From Odontesthes bonariensis (Eukaryota > Chordata > Actinopteri > Atheriniformes > Atherinopsidae), in contig NC_134510.1 of the NCBI RefSeq assembly GCF_027942865.1, forward strand, positions 22,933,209 through 22,997,208: DNA of 64,000 bases. The letters run 5' to 3'. The translations under genes and the position numbers were made by a program. This document shows, piece by piece, positions 46,001 to 54,409 of the stretch (position 1 is the stretch's first letter; each line of letters begins with the position of its first letter). The notes below the pieces were generated by a model. That model was not told the DNA's origin. It saw nothing but the letters and a program-made list of their open reading frames with translations, and made no database searches.

Positions 46001-49000
46001 AGCGAACGTGAATGCCAACTTGTGTTGGTCCTCAGCGTGTACTGGAATGGTCCAGAAACCCGACGCCACGTCTAGAGTGGAGAAGTATTTGGCATTTTTA
46101 ACGCGAGGAAGTTCTTGTTCAAGCTGAGTCATTGGCCATCTCGAGAGAGGGACCTGTTGGTTGAGTTTTCGATAGTCGATCGTGAGTCTCCATTTTCCAT
46201 TGGGTTTCACGACCGGCCAGAGCGGTGCCGAGTAAGTGCTGTTACAAGGCCGAATGATCCCGTTTTTCAACAGGTCGTCTATTATTTCTTGTATAGGCTC
46301 CTGTGATGCTAGAGGAATCTTATACTGACGCACAAAAGTTGGCGGTGCGTCTGGTGGAGTAGGAATGCGCATTGAGTGGATTGTGGTTAACCCACAATCC
46401 GAAGAATCAAGTGAGAAAAAATCCTGATATTTGAGAAGGGTTTGGCGTAGCTTGTCGCGTTCCTCGTCATTAACGAGAGCGTTAGCTTGCGTTACCACTT
46501 CTTCGATTCGATCAGCAACATTAGGGGATGGCCCTGTTGTTACTTTTTCCTGTGCGTCGGGAGAGTCTGGGGTTGATGTAACCGCCAAGACGTCAACCGT
46601 GTGAAGTGTCATTTGTTCATCATGACTAAGATCAATGCGACTGACTGAGTTCTGGTCGAGAGTCACGACCGAAAAGAGTGCGATCGCCCTTGAAGGCTTT
46701 GTGTAGACAACGTGAGTTGTCTGATGTTTTGGGTAGAGTGGAGTTGGGATTTGTCCCAGTATTGGGATGCCCAGCTCAAAGTCATGGAAGTCAGTACTGA
46801 TAAGCCAGCCCAGTGGCGTGCCTTTTGGGATCAGTATGGCTTCCTCGCCGATGTTGTTGATCAGCAAGAATGTGGTCCTAGAATTTAGGCCCAAAAGAGG
46901 AGTTGCTTCCAGGGACAGTCCAAGTTCGAAGAACAATGGCGAAGGTTGAAACAGAGCTTGTGAGTGGTTAAGATTCTGTCCTGGTTGCATGCATATTTGG
47001 AGAGGGACATTCGCCGTGCGTGCTGGTATTGTGGCATGTTGGAAGTTAGCTACTTGACATACCTCTGGAATTGTCTGTCCTGACTTCAGGTTGTCTGCGT
47101 CAGGCAGATAAGAAGAATCACGCACGGGTGTTAGTGACCACAGAATGTTATTTACTGTGTCAATTTGGACACCTAGTCTCACCAGTATATCGCCTCCTAC
47201 GTACACTGAGTGTGGAAGGTCGGGAATAACCAGAAAAGTGTGAACCAGCATTCTGTTATTCCACTTTACTGTGAGGGCACAAACACCCATGGCAGTGAGT
47301 GTTGTGGTTGGTGTAGGATCTGATGGGAAACGGAATGTCTTTTTCACCATCCGGAGATTGGCGTTTTCTCGTGCCAATGACTCATACAGATCCTTACTGA
47401 TTGCGGATTTATCAGCCCATAAAGCTATAATCACATCATCTATCTGCGACTTTTGCAGTTCAAGACCTCCGAGCACCTGTGGACAGTACTCGTCCTGCGT
47501 GGCTGACGGTTGTAATGCACACAGGAGAGTGTCTCGCTGTGTCGCGAGCTGCGTCACCAGGTTGTCAGGGTCGGCCTGAGCGGCTGGACTGCTGTGGACA
47601 ACCTCATCGTGTGTTACGGTTTCGGACGGCTCGAGTAAAGTTATCTGTTGGACAGAGTTATGCTTTTCACTTTCAAGGACATAGCAGCTAAAATCTTCAT
47701 TGTACGGAAAAGTAATCGTCAGAGGTTCTCGCACTTGTGCCCACACTTTCAATCGTTTGAAATCGAGTAAAGGCTCGAAACGGTTCAGAAGATCTTTTCC
47801 GACAAGCAAAGGAATGGACTCAAGTGATGACACATACACGGGATGAATCAGAGTCATTGGTCCGATTGACAGTTGTATCAGAGATACTGCTGACAGCGTA
47901 GTGTTATTAGAGGCGTACGGGCGCACCTCCAGAGAGCAAGGTTGGAGTTTTAACTCTTTATTGCCGTGGTTTGCTGCCTTACGAAGTCTGTTAAAAAGAG
48001 ATAGAGACATTAAAGTTATATCCGCGGCGGTGTCAAGGAGAGCTTCATGTCTCAGCACATCTTCCAAGGTTAGTGAGATGTAAAACTTGCGTGCGACTCC
48101 CTTTTCAGAGAGGTTGCAAAGAAATTGGTGTACAGGTGGTTCAACTTGTATCAGAGAGGCATCCTGGTCAGAGGAGATCTCTTTTTGATCCAGCTGTACA
48201 ACCAAGACTGCGCTAGGTGGGAGAGGATCTTTTGCCTCTTCTTCTGTGCTGTTCACAGGAGTTTGTGACTCTGTTTGAGCCTGTTGTGGGTCCAGCTCAG
48301 ATTCTGGAGTTGGCTCGGCTACTCGTTCTGGCTGTAAAATGGAATCAGCTGGCAGGGCCAGGTTCTGTGTCACAGTGGTTATAGACAGAAGATCAGACTT
48401 TTTGTTAACTTTCTTTTCTTTCATTTCTTGCAACAAACGTTTAATATTGTCTATCTCATCCTGGCTGAGACCAAAGGCTTCTTTTTCCTTTTCAGATCTC
48501 ATGCCTGGAGAGTCTTTGTTGCTCCTTTTGTGTGAATCATTCGATTCCTGTTGGGATAATTTGGACCATTCCGTGCGTGGATGTGTGTCCCGAGGCCTAT
48601 TTTTATAGTCACTCTGGTTCTCCCGAGCTGGGTATTTGGGAAACCGGTTTGGGAAGAACTTTCCTCTGTGAGGGTTAAAAGGAGGTTCGTTGTGTTCTGC
48701 ACGTGAGTGAGATCGCTCTTTACTGGGCCAGTGAGGTTTCGAGTAGCCGTCTGTCGGATGAGACGGTTGAGTCTGTGATGTCTTGTGACTCTCACTAGAC
48801 CGCTGTGGTCGGGTGTCGTGACCAGGTGCCTTACCCCTTTGGGCTCCTTCGAGCTCCATAGGTGGGTGTTCGGCGTTCAGCGTCAGAACAGTGTTATGCT
48901 CTGGCTGTTTAGCTTGTCTGTGTTTCTGGAAACCTAAAGTGGCCCACTCACGGAGCTGCACAATTGTGGCTGTTCGCGGATTAGCCATAACCCCCAAGTG

Positions 49001-50401
49001 GTGACTAGTAACGGGATGGAGATTTTGGATGAAGAGCGTTTTGAAATTTATATCTTCCTCCATTCCCTTGTCGTTGCGTGAGCCAAAATAAGCTTTGAGG
49101 AGACGGTAATAGTACTGCTGAGGCAGCTCACTACGTCCCTGTTTAACCATCATGGCGGTACTTAGACCAGACTGAGACAGCTCATCTGAAAATTCCCTCT
49201 CCATCGTTTGACAGAGAAGTGCATAATCATTTTGGATGGAATCAAGCTGACGTTCGATGAATCTACTTACTTCACGGCTGGACGTGATTTTAATCAAGTA
49301 GATTTTGTCCGTAATGGATGCGTTTGGAAATCGACGCAAATAGAAGTCAATATCATTTAAGTAAGCTCGGGTGTCGTGCGGCCCCCCAGGAGTGGGTTCG
49401 AACCTTGGCACGTTGCGAGCGATTTTGTCTAATTCTCGGTCAGAAGGTCCCAACGGTGTATGGTTTCCCAGAGCAAGGACCGACTGATCCAGTCTGGTTG
49501 GTTCTGGGGACTCACCGTGGGCTCTGAAAGGATTTGGGGTAGCTGGCCCTGTTGGGGGAAAGAACGACTCCCCCTGGGCTCCCTTATAGCTAAAACGGCC
49601 TTCCTTTTCTGGTTGAGAGGTATCATGCATTTTCAGTTTGCGTTCAGCCTCCAAGGACTGACGTAAATCTCTTTTTGCATTTATCAACTCTCCTGTTAGG
49701 CGTTCGTTTTGCTGATACGCTTCATTGATTTTGTCTTTAGCTTCGCCGAGGTGTTCCTGCAAAAGCTGTATCTGTTTTTGTTTAGCACTGAGATGCGTCT
49801 CATAGGATGCGACTTCAGTGTTCAAATCCTGCACTGTCTGCAGGGCATCGTGGAGAGGTTGTTGCGAGTCCTTATGGGCTTTATCAACCTCTTCCAGTTT
49901 AGCTTGGTTAGCCAGCAACTCTTGTTGGCACTGCTGGAGCGATTCCCCAAGCTCCCCGTTTATCCCTTTTAGTTGATTCATATCTCTGTCTGATTGTTCA
50001 ACCTGGGTTGTTAATTTCTCTATTTGGTCAGCAGCCTGGCTTGCTGTCCTTTCAGAGACTTCTAATTTATGTTGGAGGAATTTCTTTTCCTCCTGTAATT
50101 GCGTTATCGTTTGCGACCGAGTTTTGAGTTTTTCAGCGGCTTGCTCCACCACCTTATGTGCATGTTTGAATCGCGCGGAGAAGACGACAGCTAAGCTCCC
50201 CAATAACTTTGTTAAAGTTTTGTCTTTGGGCGTCTTCGCTTCCACTCCTGCAATAAGTTCTGACACTATTGCCCCGAGCTCGTTGGGGTCAGTGCCTGTT
50301 ATTTTGTTGACATAACCTGGAATTAGCTCTTCAGTCAAATCCATCAGGGTGTTTTCCATTGCTTCGAATGGATCGTCCTGACTGGACGTGTCAGAAGTCA
50401 T
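43013..50401 (-). CDS. gag-pol: Gag-Pol polyprotein, single uninterrupted frame
   Basis: 2,462 residues with no stop or frameshift between Gag and Pol. Order: coiled coil (85-258), capsid-like region (325-500), basic Arg/Pro/Gln-rich linker without a CCHC knuckle (500-670), retropepsin with LLDTAAD (788-794) and GKDLL (868-872), a second retropepsin-like domain lacking DTG (985-1092), a beta-rich region (1112-1205), reverse transcriptase with LDV (1443-1445) and YVDD (1506-1509), a degenerate RNase H/tether (1645-1730), an intact RNase H (D1816, E1856, D1880, H1936, D1951), and an integrase with H2093, H2100, C2130, C2133, then D2162, D2222, E2258 and a C-terminal GPF/Y-like module near 2409. 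All core catalytic residues are present, so the enzyme could be active. The ATG at 50,401 is the first in the frame and precedes the coiled coil. Confidence 0.95.
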   Translation of the reverse strand: MTSDTSSQDDPFEAMENTLMDLTEELIPGYVNKITGTDPNELGAIVSELIAGVEAKTPKDKTLTKLLGSLAVVFSARFKHAHKVVEQAAEKLKTRSQTITQLQEEKKFLQHKLEVSERTASQAADQIEKLTTQVEQSDRDMNQLKGINGELGESLQQCQQELLANQAKLEEVDKAHKDSQQPLHDALQTVQDLNTEVASYETHLSAKQKQIQLLQEHLGEAKDKINEAYQQNERLTGELINAKRDLRQSLEAERKLKMHDTSQPEKEGRFSYKGAQGESFFPPTGPATPNPFRAHGESPEPTRLDQSVLALGNHTPLGPSDRELDKIARNVPRFEPTPGGPHDTRAYLNDIDFYLRRFPNASITDKIYLIKITSSREVSRFIERQLDSIQNDYALLCQTMEREFSDELSQSGLSTAMMVKQGRSELPQQYYYRLLKAYFGSRNDKGMEEDINFKTLFIQNLHPVTSHHLGVMANPRTATIVQLREWATLGFQKHRQAKQPEHNTVLTLNAEHPPMELEGAQRGKAPGHDTRPQRSSESHKTSQTQPSHPTDGYSKPHWPSKERSHSRAEHNEPPFNPHRGKFFPNRFPKYPARENQSDYKNRPRDTHPRTEWSKLSQQESNDSHKRSNKDSPGMRSEKEKEAFGLSQDEIDNIKRLLQEMKEKKVNKKSDLLSITTVTQNLALPADSILQPERVAEPTPESELDPQQAQTESQTPVNSTEEEAKDPLPPSAVLVVQLDQKEISSDQDASLIQVEPPVHQFLCNLSEKGVARKFYISLTLEDVLRHEALLDTAADITLMSLSLFNRLRKAANHGNKELKLQPCSLEVRPYASNNTTLSAVSLIQLSIGPMTLIHPVYVSSLESIPLLVGKDLLNRFEPLLDFKRLKVWAQVREPLTITFPYNEDFSCYVLESEKHNSVQQITLLEPSETVTHDEVVHSSPAAQADPDNLVTQLATQRDTLLCALQPSATQDEYCPQVLGGLELQKSQIDDVIIALWADKSAISKDLYESLARENANLRMVKKTFRFPSDPTPTTTLTAMGVCALTVKWNNRMLVHTFLVIPDLPHSVYVGGDILVRLGVQIDTVNNILWSLTPVRDSSYLPDADNLKSGQTIPEVCQVANFQHATIPARTANVPLQICMQPGQNLNHSQALFQPSPLFFELGLSLEATPLLGLNSRTTFLLINNIGEEAILIPKGTPLGWLISTDFHDFELGIPILGQIPTPLYPKHQTTHVVYTKPSRAIALFSVVTLDQNSVSRIDLSHDEQMTLHTVDVLAVTSTPDSPDAQEKVTTGPSPNVADRIEEVVTQANALVNDEERDKLRQTLLKYQDFFSLDSSDCGLTTIHSMRIPTPPDAPPTFVRQYKIPLASQEPIQEIIDDLLKNGIIRPCNSTYSAPLWPVVKPNGKWRLTIDYRKLNQQVPLSRWPMTQLEQELPRVKNAKYFSTLDVASGFWTIPVHAEDQHKLAFTFANRQYTFTRCPFGYANSPAEFNIFLNKACPDAGERGNLIYVDDILLRSPNLDAHIQEIDHVLGQLTTAGAKISLSKCQWCKTKVDYVGLLVGPSGVEPQVNRIQGISNIKVPSNVSELRSFLGVCNYSRQFIESYADIAKPLTELLKKDTPFIWAGPQQKAMSTLKEKLCTAPCLNYPNCDKPFHLEVGFSTHCLSAGLYQKYDQDKRVVAYASKTLAIPELKYSDCEKALLATVWAVKHFSNYLGGQKVIVETQHQPTTFLNSQRIRDGVVTNARVASWLMALQSFDLEVRYAQNKKSPLGTDLAACQNCTADTPPLCAITDKPSPVTNPHHHYYDENVCKNMTTAYVDGCSFHHDTVTRAGAGVVWLQNNPYEPQSFQLGSQSSQYAEVAGVLITVQLAAEKGVKDLLICTDSNYARLSFSCHLATWKRNGFLTSSRKPVKNKELFLACNHAIESNNMQIYWKKVRGHSRVPGQDKELNDLTDSLAKQGAMHGIPWSLDPSWLTAATADSSEPQICVVTRSKTNPPAQTSNDGSVSVEPAFTDTDLVTLQSLDPAINKMVLFVSDGSNTPSESDLNNIPDLRKLFATRSALRLVKGVLVHVSDALSSPAFVVPRNQRGVMLVHAHDLPAAGHKGVKATYSALKQVAYWPKMRKDVADYIKGCLVCCQFQPTNPIHRAPLQRRGISFPWSDLQIDWVGPLTKSTRGNKYFLTVTCAFTKWVECLPAANDTAETTAYLLMNHVFSRFGLPSRVKSDRGTHFTAEVMQQLWQALGVKANFHISYHPRASGQVERANRTVVNILKKYVASNQRDWDVKLPLVLMAIRATPHEATGISPFEMMTGRQMTMPLHLLYQPGEASVATAYTTHQYMKDLSRHLQVTFAFAQKHLEKSVEGRKSYYDQKASQEELQVGDKVWYYNFTKTGEQTSHKVGKLAKKFLPRWTGPHLITEKLSPVVYQIKISQGQKEAKSKWVHRNQIRPHKSFRGPAEDNQVSANP
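43112..44149 (-). other. integrase domain of Gag-Pol
   Basis: Residues about 2085-2430. The zinc-binding H2093-H2100-C2130-C2133 set is followed by the DDE triad D2162, D2222, E2258 (SDRGTHFTAE and GQVERANRT contexts). The downstream WTGPHLITEKLSP resembles the GPY/F module of Ty3/Gypsy and some retroviruses. Confidence 0.93.
44522..44977 (-). other. second, intact RNase H domain
   Basis: Residues about 1809-1960. AYVDG (D1816), YAEVAG (E1856), CTDSNYA (D1880) and the HSRVPG...DLTDSLAK stretch (H1936, D1951) retain the catalytic set. This copy sits downstream of a degenerate one, as in retroviruses. Confidence 0.88.
45212..45469 (-). other. degenerate first RNase H / tether
   Basis: Residues about 1645-1730. 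The usual LETDAS and TDH motifs of Ty3-type RNase H read LEVGFS and TQH here, so two catalytic aspartates are missing while the fold-defining YASKTL and YSDCEKALLA remain. Confidence 0.8.
45722..46375 (-). other. reverse transcriptase domain
   Basis: Residues about 1343-1560: WRLTIDYRKLN, FSTLDVASGFW, FTRCPFGYANSPAEF and LIYVDDILL. YVDD, rather than the FADD-type box common in Ty3/Gypsy, is retrovirus-like. Confidence 0.95.
46787..47068 (-). other. beta-rich, dUTPase-like region
   Basis: Residues about 1112-1205, with ATIPARTANVPLQI, and IGEEAILIPKGTPLGWL. Similar beta-rich segments follow the protease in many vertebrate Ty3/Gypsy Pol proteins; a dUTPase-like fold is inferred by resemblance only. 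Confidence 0.45.
47126..47449 (-). other. second retropepsin-like domain, catalytic triad lost
   Basis: Residues about 985-1092. The C-terminal half, TFLVIPDLPHSVYVGGDIL..LGVQID, reads as a retropepsin end. The position of DTGA holds ALWA (993-996) in IIALWADKSAIS, so the catalytic aspartate is absent. Confidence 0.65.
47732..48079 (-). other. aspartic protease (retropepsin) domain
   Basis: Residues about 775-890. HEALLDTAADITLMS holds the active-site D790-T-A (DTA in place of DTG); IPLLVGKDLLNRFEPLLDF is the usual C-terminal block. Confidence 0.85.
48902..49429 (-). other. capsid-like region of Gag
   Basis: Residues about 325-500. VPRFEPTPGGPHDTRAYLND, then helix-rich sequence, resembles the capsid core of Ty3/Gypsy-type Gag. 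No major homology region was confirmed. Confidence 0.6.
49628..50149 (-). other. long N-terminal Gag coiled coil
   Basis: Residues about 85-258 are rich in Glu, Gln, Lys and Leu with heptad-like spacing and few prolines, typical of a long coiled coil. Confidence 0.8.
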
Positions 50402-52165
50402 GTTGATTTGTCGAGAAAAGTTTTGTTAATCTATTTGTTTAGGCGTAACCGTGGTAAGCAGTTAGGCAAGTTATAGACTAAGTTTAGCGTGTCTGGAAGA
50501 AGGGAAGGAAAGTAAGAGAAAGAAAAAGAGAGAAAGGAAAAAAAAAAGAAATATTCAAAAAAAAAAATTCTTTAAATTTAAAATGAATAAAATATAAAAA
50601 AAAATTAAAAATAAAAAAAAATTAATTAATGATCAGAAAAAATTAAAGTTTATCGCTTAAAATTATTTAATTCCAAATTGCTTTTGAAATTAAACTTAAA
50701 ACAAAATTAAATAACAACAAGATGGAAATAATCAAACAAAAGAAAATTCAGAAAGAAGTATTCCTTAATAAAATTTATCTTACTTGATTAAGCCAAATTA
50801 TTGATAAGTTCTTTCCTTCTTCCAAGTGTCGTTCCTTTTCTAATGATGTTAATTTTGGGGTTGCTGATTGGGGTGTCGCGATTTAGGAGTTGTGGATATA
50901 ATCCACCGTTTTAGGTTGACTCTCTTTTAACCTTAAAAATCAGTTACTGTTGAGTTTTCTGATTTTAAATTTCCTATTTATTTAAGAATCGTTTTTCTCT
51001 TAAACCCTTAAACAAGTTATGCAAACAGTCATTGTTAGTACAGGAATTAGTTGTGAACCACGTGATTGCTTTTCAATTCAATCACTTCACCACAAGTTAC
51101 AATGGCGCTGGTCAGATTTGTTAGTCAAACACCATTTCCCAGAATTCCTTCACTTTGTTGTAATTAACCAAGCTACCAGCAGATGACGCTGAGGCTCGTT
51201 CTTGCGTTATTTGCAGCGGACTTCCAGGGGAAGAGTGAGAAAGTGCTGACGTCAGATGTTGACGACTTTGGCACCTCCCACTCAGGAAGTGTCAGTGCTG
51301 TGTGGCTCTCAGCCCACAGCAAATTTTTAGCTTAGCAGACTCACGCCAAGCTTTTAAACAACATTCATGTCACAAGCAAAGAGAAACACGGCGGTTTCTA
51401 ACACAGCTTTTATCAACAGCTTTGCAGAAGAGGCAGCATTTGCGAGACGTGGCAGTCTCCAACTTTCCACCTTAAGCTTTTAAGGGCTTCCAACACGTCA
51501 GCGCTCCTGCCGACGTGCTGACTCAATTGGGCTCGTGCTTCTACGAACACCAAGTTAAAACAGACTTGCCTTTAGGCACTTCAACTCTTCAAAATTGACT
51601 ATAACTACCCTCTCTTCGGGAAGTGATAATACACACGCCGTATAGACGTTACTTTTCGGTCACGGGAAGCTTCGCCGTGCCGCCTCTAATCTCCTGGCTG
51701 TTTGTAAACAAACCAGCTGCTGGCTATGTAGCTACACTAGCTTCAGCACGGAGTCCTGAGTTCAGCAGATGATCACCGGAATCTCGCGGATAATTATCTC
51801 TGTTTCTCAGAGTGGTTATATCAATGTTGGATACTCGCAACCATTAATCCCCACTTGGCCATATATAATTGAGCGTTTTTTTTTTTAACAGCTCTTGCAT
51901 GCAAAATTACTTCAGGAGGAAGCACACTCAGGCAGCGCTGACGTGTTCCGTTTCTGTGTTTTTGTAATACTTTCTTACTACAAAAACAATTCAAACAACA
52001 AGTTTATGCGTCCATAAAGTTTGTTATTCGGCTCTATATCTTTGCTTTCGTTAACTCTTAACTGCAGGAAACAAACAGTTTGTAGAACAATGCTCACACA
52101 CACAGGCAGTTTTGCTAAGCGCGGCTACTTCACAAATCGCCTCGCACGGACGGCACCAAAATATA
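50402..52165 (-). other. retroelement 5' leader
   Basis: 1,764-bp untranslated leader, long for a retrovirus. Next to gag it is very A/T-rich (about 50,510-50,780); farther up it is mixed sequence. It should hold the primer-binding site, packaging signal and splice donor. I see no gene in it. Confidence 0.8.
52141..52158 (-). other. candidate primer-binding site
   Basis: The minus strand reads TGGTGCCGTCCGTGCGAG, 7 nt after the 5' LTR end. The first nine bases equal the tRNA-His primer site as I remember it; the next nine do not. The tRNA is therefore unresolved. Confidence 0.5.
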
Positions 52166-54096
52166 TGTAGCGTTGACACGTTATTAATTAATATTTACCT
52201 CGAAAATAGTAGGGCACCACCTCTTTTATTTTAATTTGTTACGTTACAGTCCAAAGAGGAAGACTGTTTAAAATCTTGCAATCCTAGTATGTTATTTTAA
52301 GAATCAGTCTCATTCTGAGTCGTGCGTCCTATTTGGATTGGTAACCGGCTTTAGTAACTGTCTGTGACACTCTTAAGTGGCTTAACATAAACATTTATTC
52401 AACATTGCACAGGTATATAGGGGTATAAACAATTGATAAAGAGACAGAAATTAGAATTATTGGGGAAACAAAAAAAAGGGTAATAGGGAAGAAAGGAGCA
52501 GGCCATTAACAGGGTTACCTATCAAAAATGTGACTAAATCTGGTTCATAACACGGATATTGTGCCAACAGTCTTCTGCCCGCGTAGGTCTGTTCATTCGT
52601 CGCTTCCAGAGAAAGTTTTCACTTTATCCACGGTTTCAAAAGATCTCAAACCAGCACCTTACTTTGTCGTAGAGTATCGTGGTTATTTACAAGGTGAGCG
52701 TCAGTCCTTGGAGACCACGTTTCCTTGGTTACCAGCGGCTGGGCGTCGTTGTTGGAGACCACGTTTCCTTGGTTACCAGCGGCTGGGCGTCGTTGTTGGA
52801 GACCACGTTTCCTTGGTGACCGGCTGGGTGACGTTTAGTCGGCTGTTCTTCTTGGGCCGGGCGGTGTGATTTAGCAAACACTCGCGTGTATCGGACCAGA
52901 CTTTATAAAAAAAAGGAAGTCTAAAAAAAATGGGAATTAATAGTTACGGAGTAAAATAGAGAGAGGACAGAAGACTTGAGCTAAGAGCAAGCGATAAGAC
53001 AAGAGAGAGGTCAAAAATTGTAAGCATAAGCTTAGGGGACAAAGGGAGTGGTCAAGGCTTGGAGGACCACAGGGAGGTCCCAGAGTTGCGGATTTTGAGA
53101 GTAAGCAGTAAGAGCGAGCTAAGAGGGGGAAGATGGTAGATATGAGAGAGAGAATCTCTGGTGCGCTCGGGTTTTAAACTCGAGGTCACATGTCAGCTTT
53201 CGTCCAATCAGAGTTCAGCTGGCTTTTGACCCAAGGGAAAAAGGGGGGTTGACCATGCTGAATTCATGAGACAAAAAGGGGGGATTCTGCTCCTTTCTTA
53301 TACCGTATTTAACCCATATGACAGTGATTTTAGACAATATAGTGTTCTTAACAGACAATAATGTCACATAAAAGCAGGCATAAACACAAATATGAGCATG
53401 AAACACTTATTAGCATACAATACTTCATATTATCATGACAAAAATGGTAATGACAACTTTGCTTGCTGTTAATTTAGAATGATCTGCAGCTGTTTGAGTA
53501 ATACCTGTGGAATTAAACCCTATTAGGTTATGCATTGCACATAATGAGAACATTAAACATCCGTAGTTGAAATTGTCCATGGTTGTTTAGGCTGACATAT
53601 TGAAAAGTGTCCGTTATCCATGTCCTTTGGGGGGCACTGTGGCTCCACGAGAGGGATCCCTTTTAAATCCAATTTTCATAATTTGCTAATTGAAGAAGGT
53701 ACAAGAATGGCGAATGTTTCAAAATGATCTGTAGGTTTGTCCAGTAATGATTTTCACACTTTCAGTCTACGGAAAGCGAGGTTTATAGTGGAATTTTCAC
53801 TCTCTGAAAATAGGGAAGTGTGGCATTCCTTCAGGTTGGACCAGCAGGACATTTGAGGCTACATCTGCTCTCTTATCAGGAGGTGTCCTACATAATTTAT
53901 TATTCGTAGCTGGTCTGGGGGGGAGAAGACTCGGAAACAAAGAACCCCATTTAGTTGGTCTCACATCTGGCTCCGTTATCTCCTTTGAGCTGATCCGTTG
54001 AGAGGGTCGTAAAGAGGGTACGTTTCTTGATGTCAAGAAAGGTTGGATCTTTATGTAAACATCTCTGTGCTCTGTCTTTCCTGAGAGCACGCTACA
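52166..54096 (-). repeat. 5' LTR (1,931 bp)
   Basis: Sequence matches the other LTR at constant offset with no indel. It would drive transcription leftward; candidate TATAAAG at 52,907-52,901. Contains the same 44-bp tandem repeat. Confidence 0.95.
52710..52823. repeat. 44-bp tandem repeat in 5' LTR
   Basis: Three units as in the other LTR. If the TATA call is right, they lie downstream of the transcription start. Confidence 0.92.
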
Positions 54097-54100
54097 ACAG
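54097..54100. repeat. target-site duplication, right copy (ACAG)
   Basis: Directly follows the CGCTACA end of the right LTR and matches the left copy. Confidence 0.85.
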
Positions 54101-54295
54101 TTTGATGACACAAACAGAAAAGAAAACATGGTCTAGCAATAATGCATCATGATTAGTCTCAATTTTCCCACAAATTAATGCACATATATGATAAAGCTGT
54201 CGTTTATGTCTACAGGGCATGAAAATTCACACTTTAAGAACAAGACCTTGTGCTGACAAGGTCATTTTGCTTTGCTTTAGTGATAGGTCATCTGT

Positions 54296-54354
54296 CAGAC
54301 TCTGCAGTTCAGCACATTTCCTGGAGTGAAATTTTGATTATCCATGTAATCTGG
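54296..54354 (-). pseudogene. decayed pentraxin exon fragment
   Basis: The minus strand encodes DYMDNQNFTPGNVLNCRV followed by a stop. It lines up with SYVDDLNFTPGNVLNWRA in the intact pentraxin exon at 63,479-63,697. The conserved Trp is Cys, the frame ends at once, and the upstream side is replaced by a GA repeat. It is a relic of another tandem pentraxin copy, only about 200 bp from the retroviral insertion. Confidence 0.75.

Positions 54355-54358
<4 letters not shown>

Positions 54359-54406
<48 letters not shown>
54359..54406. repeat. (GA)n microsatellite
   Basis: Perfect GA run of about 48 bases. It gives a spurious Arg-Glu repeat frame. Confidence 0.95.

Positions 54407-54409
<3 letters not shown>

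Larger units (their letters stand above)
38643..54096 (-). mobile_element. complete endogenous retrovirus-like element
   Basis: 15,454-bp provirus on the minus strand: 5' LTR (52,166-54,096), leader, gag-pol (43,013-50,401), env in one frame broken by a stop (40,909-42,726), polypurine tract, 3' LTR (38,643-40,573). The LTRs start TGTAGCG and end CGCTACA and are flanked by ACAG. No difference between LTRs was found by eye in the stretches compared, and their lengths match exactly, so the insertion is recent. Pol domain order PR-RT-RNaseH-IN with a second RNase H and a DDE integrase places it near retroviruses or their closest Ty3/Gypsy relatives. From memory it resembles the vertebrate lokiretrovirus lineage; that is inference. 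Confidence 0.93.
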
